NCBI GenBank assembly: GCA_905160935.1
Contig: CAJHZI010000302.1
Location: 248,001-312,000, forward strand
DNA length: 64,000 bases
Direction of reading: 5' to 3'
Source: Enchytraeus crypticus
Lineage: Eukaryota > Annelida > Clitellata > Enchytraeida > Enchytraeidae
Under the pieces are notes generated by a model. The model did no database searches, had not been told where the DNA came from, and saw only the letters and a list, made by a program, of their open reading frames with translations. Made by a program: the position numbers and the translations under genes. Position 1 is the stretch's first letter. Each line of letters begins with the position of its first letter. Positions 63,491-64,000 of the stretch are shown piece after piece.

Positions 63491-64000
63491 GAGAGTATAC
63501 CGTATTTGTATATTTGGTTATGCTATTGGCTTTGGGCAGTTATTGATAATTTGTCGGTCACGATGTTAGGCTCTAAAATGTCAAACTGAGTTTTTTGCAT
63601 TACTGTTATTATACTGTATTTTTAATGCTCAAAATACTGTTAGTGTCATATACAGTCTGTATTCAGTATAATATATTATGCTGTGACATGTGGCTTGAGC
63701 ATGTGAATCTATTCTTTGCAGCAGCATAATATTATTATTATACATGTATATTATAAGCGGAGCTCTTTGGAATCCTTGAGTTTATTTTCTTTTGTACTCT
63801 ACTAAACATATACTTTAAATATCATTAAATATTACATGCCTTAAATATCATTTTATACTTAATATTTACAGAAGCGGAAGCTTGTAGAGGCCTAAACATG
63901 TACATGATTTGCATTCAGGAAACGTGTACCACTAATGACTGAAACAATATCTGCATAATTTCCGTTGATATAACAAACCAATGCGAATCTGAGTTCTACT

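Overview
This is an AT-rich animal (metazoan) nuclear locus. It holds many short phase-consistent exons with GT/AG borders, long introns full of SINEs, LINE 3' fragments, MITEs and minisatellites, and no bacterial-style operons. The two recognisable proteins are clearly animal-type. The repeat mixture (tRNA-derived and 5S-rRNA-derived SINEs, RTE-like LINE tails ending in GAT repeats, hAT MITEs) would suit a marine invertebrate, perhaps a lophotrochozoan, but I cannot fix the phylum from sequence alone.

Layout. (1) Positions 1-16632, minus strand: a mitogen- and stress-activated protein kinase (MSK; RPS6KA5/RPS6KA4 orthologue). I could assemble 17 in-frame exons (about 843 codons) from the start codon to the left window edge. 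The last tail exon runs off the window before a stop. (2) Positions 19153-25807, plus strand, head-to-head with MSK: a five- or six-exon gene I do not recognise, about 400-416 residues, with a Cys/Gln/His-rich stretch and a compact C-terminal region. (3) Positions 30071-57387, plus strand: a complete POLR1A gene (largest subunit of RNA polymerase I), 33 exons joined in frame to 1782 residues, including the NADFDGDE catalytic motif. (4) Positions 57388-64000: no gene seen; polyadenylation candidates, SINEs, a LINE-tail fragment, a tandem-repeat field and a small hAT MITE.

How the parts relate. MSK is a nuclear kinase acting downstream of ERK and p38 on chromatin and transcription factors; POLR1A makes pre-rRNA. 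Nothing in the window shows that they are co-regulated. The middle gene and MSK start about 2.5 kb apart on opposite strands, so shared upstream control is possible but unproven.

The most unusual signal is in MSK. At least six introns carry minisatellites that abut or lie very close to splice sites. In two of them the repeat unit contains a copy of the 3' splice site plus the first codons of the exon, giving arrays of decoy acceptors with broken mini-exons. Other notable items are a 5S-derived SINE, a tRNA-derived SINE with a hairpin head, an ~846-bp foldback element in a POLR1A intron, two hAT-type elements with exact 8-bp target duplications, and a GC-rich island with a perfect 16-bp-stem palindrome.
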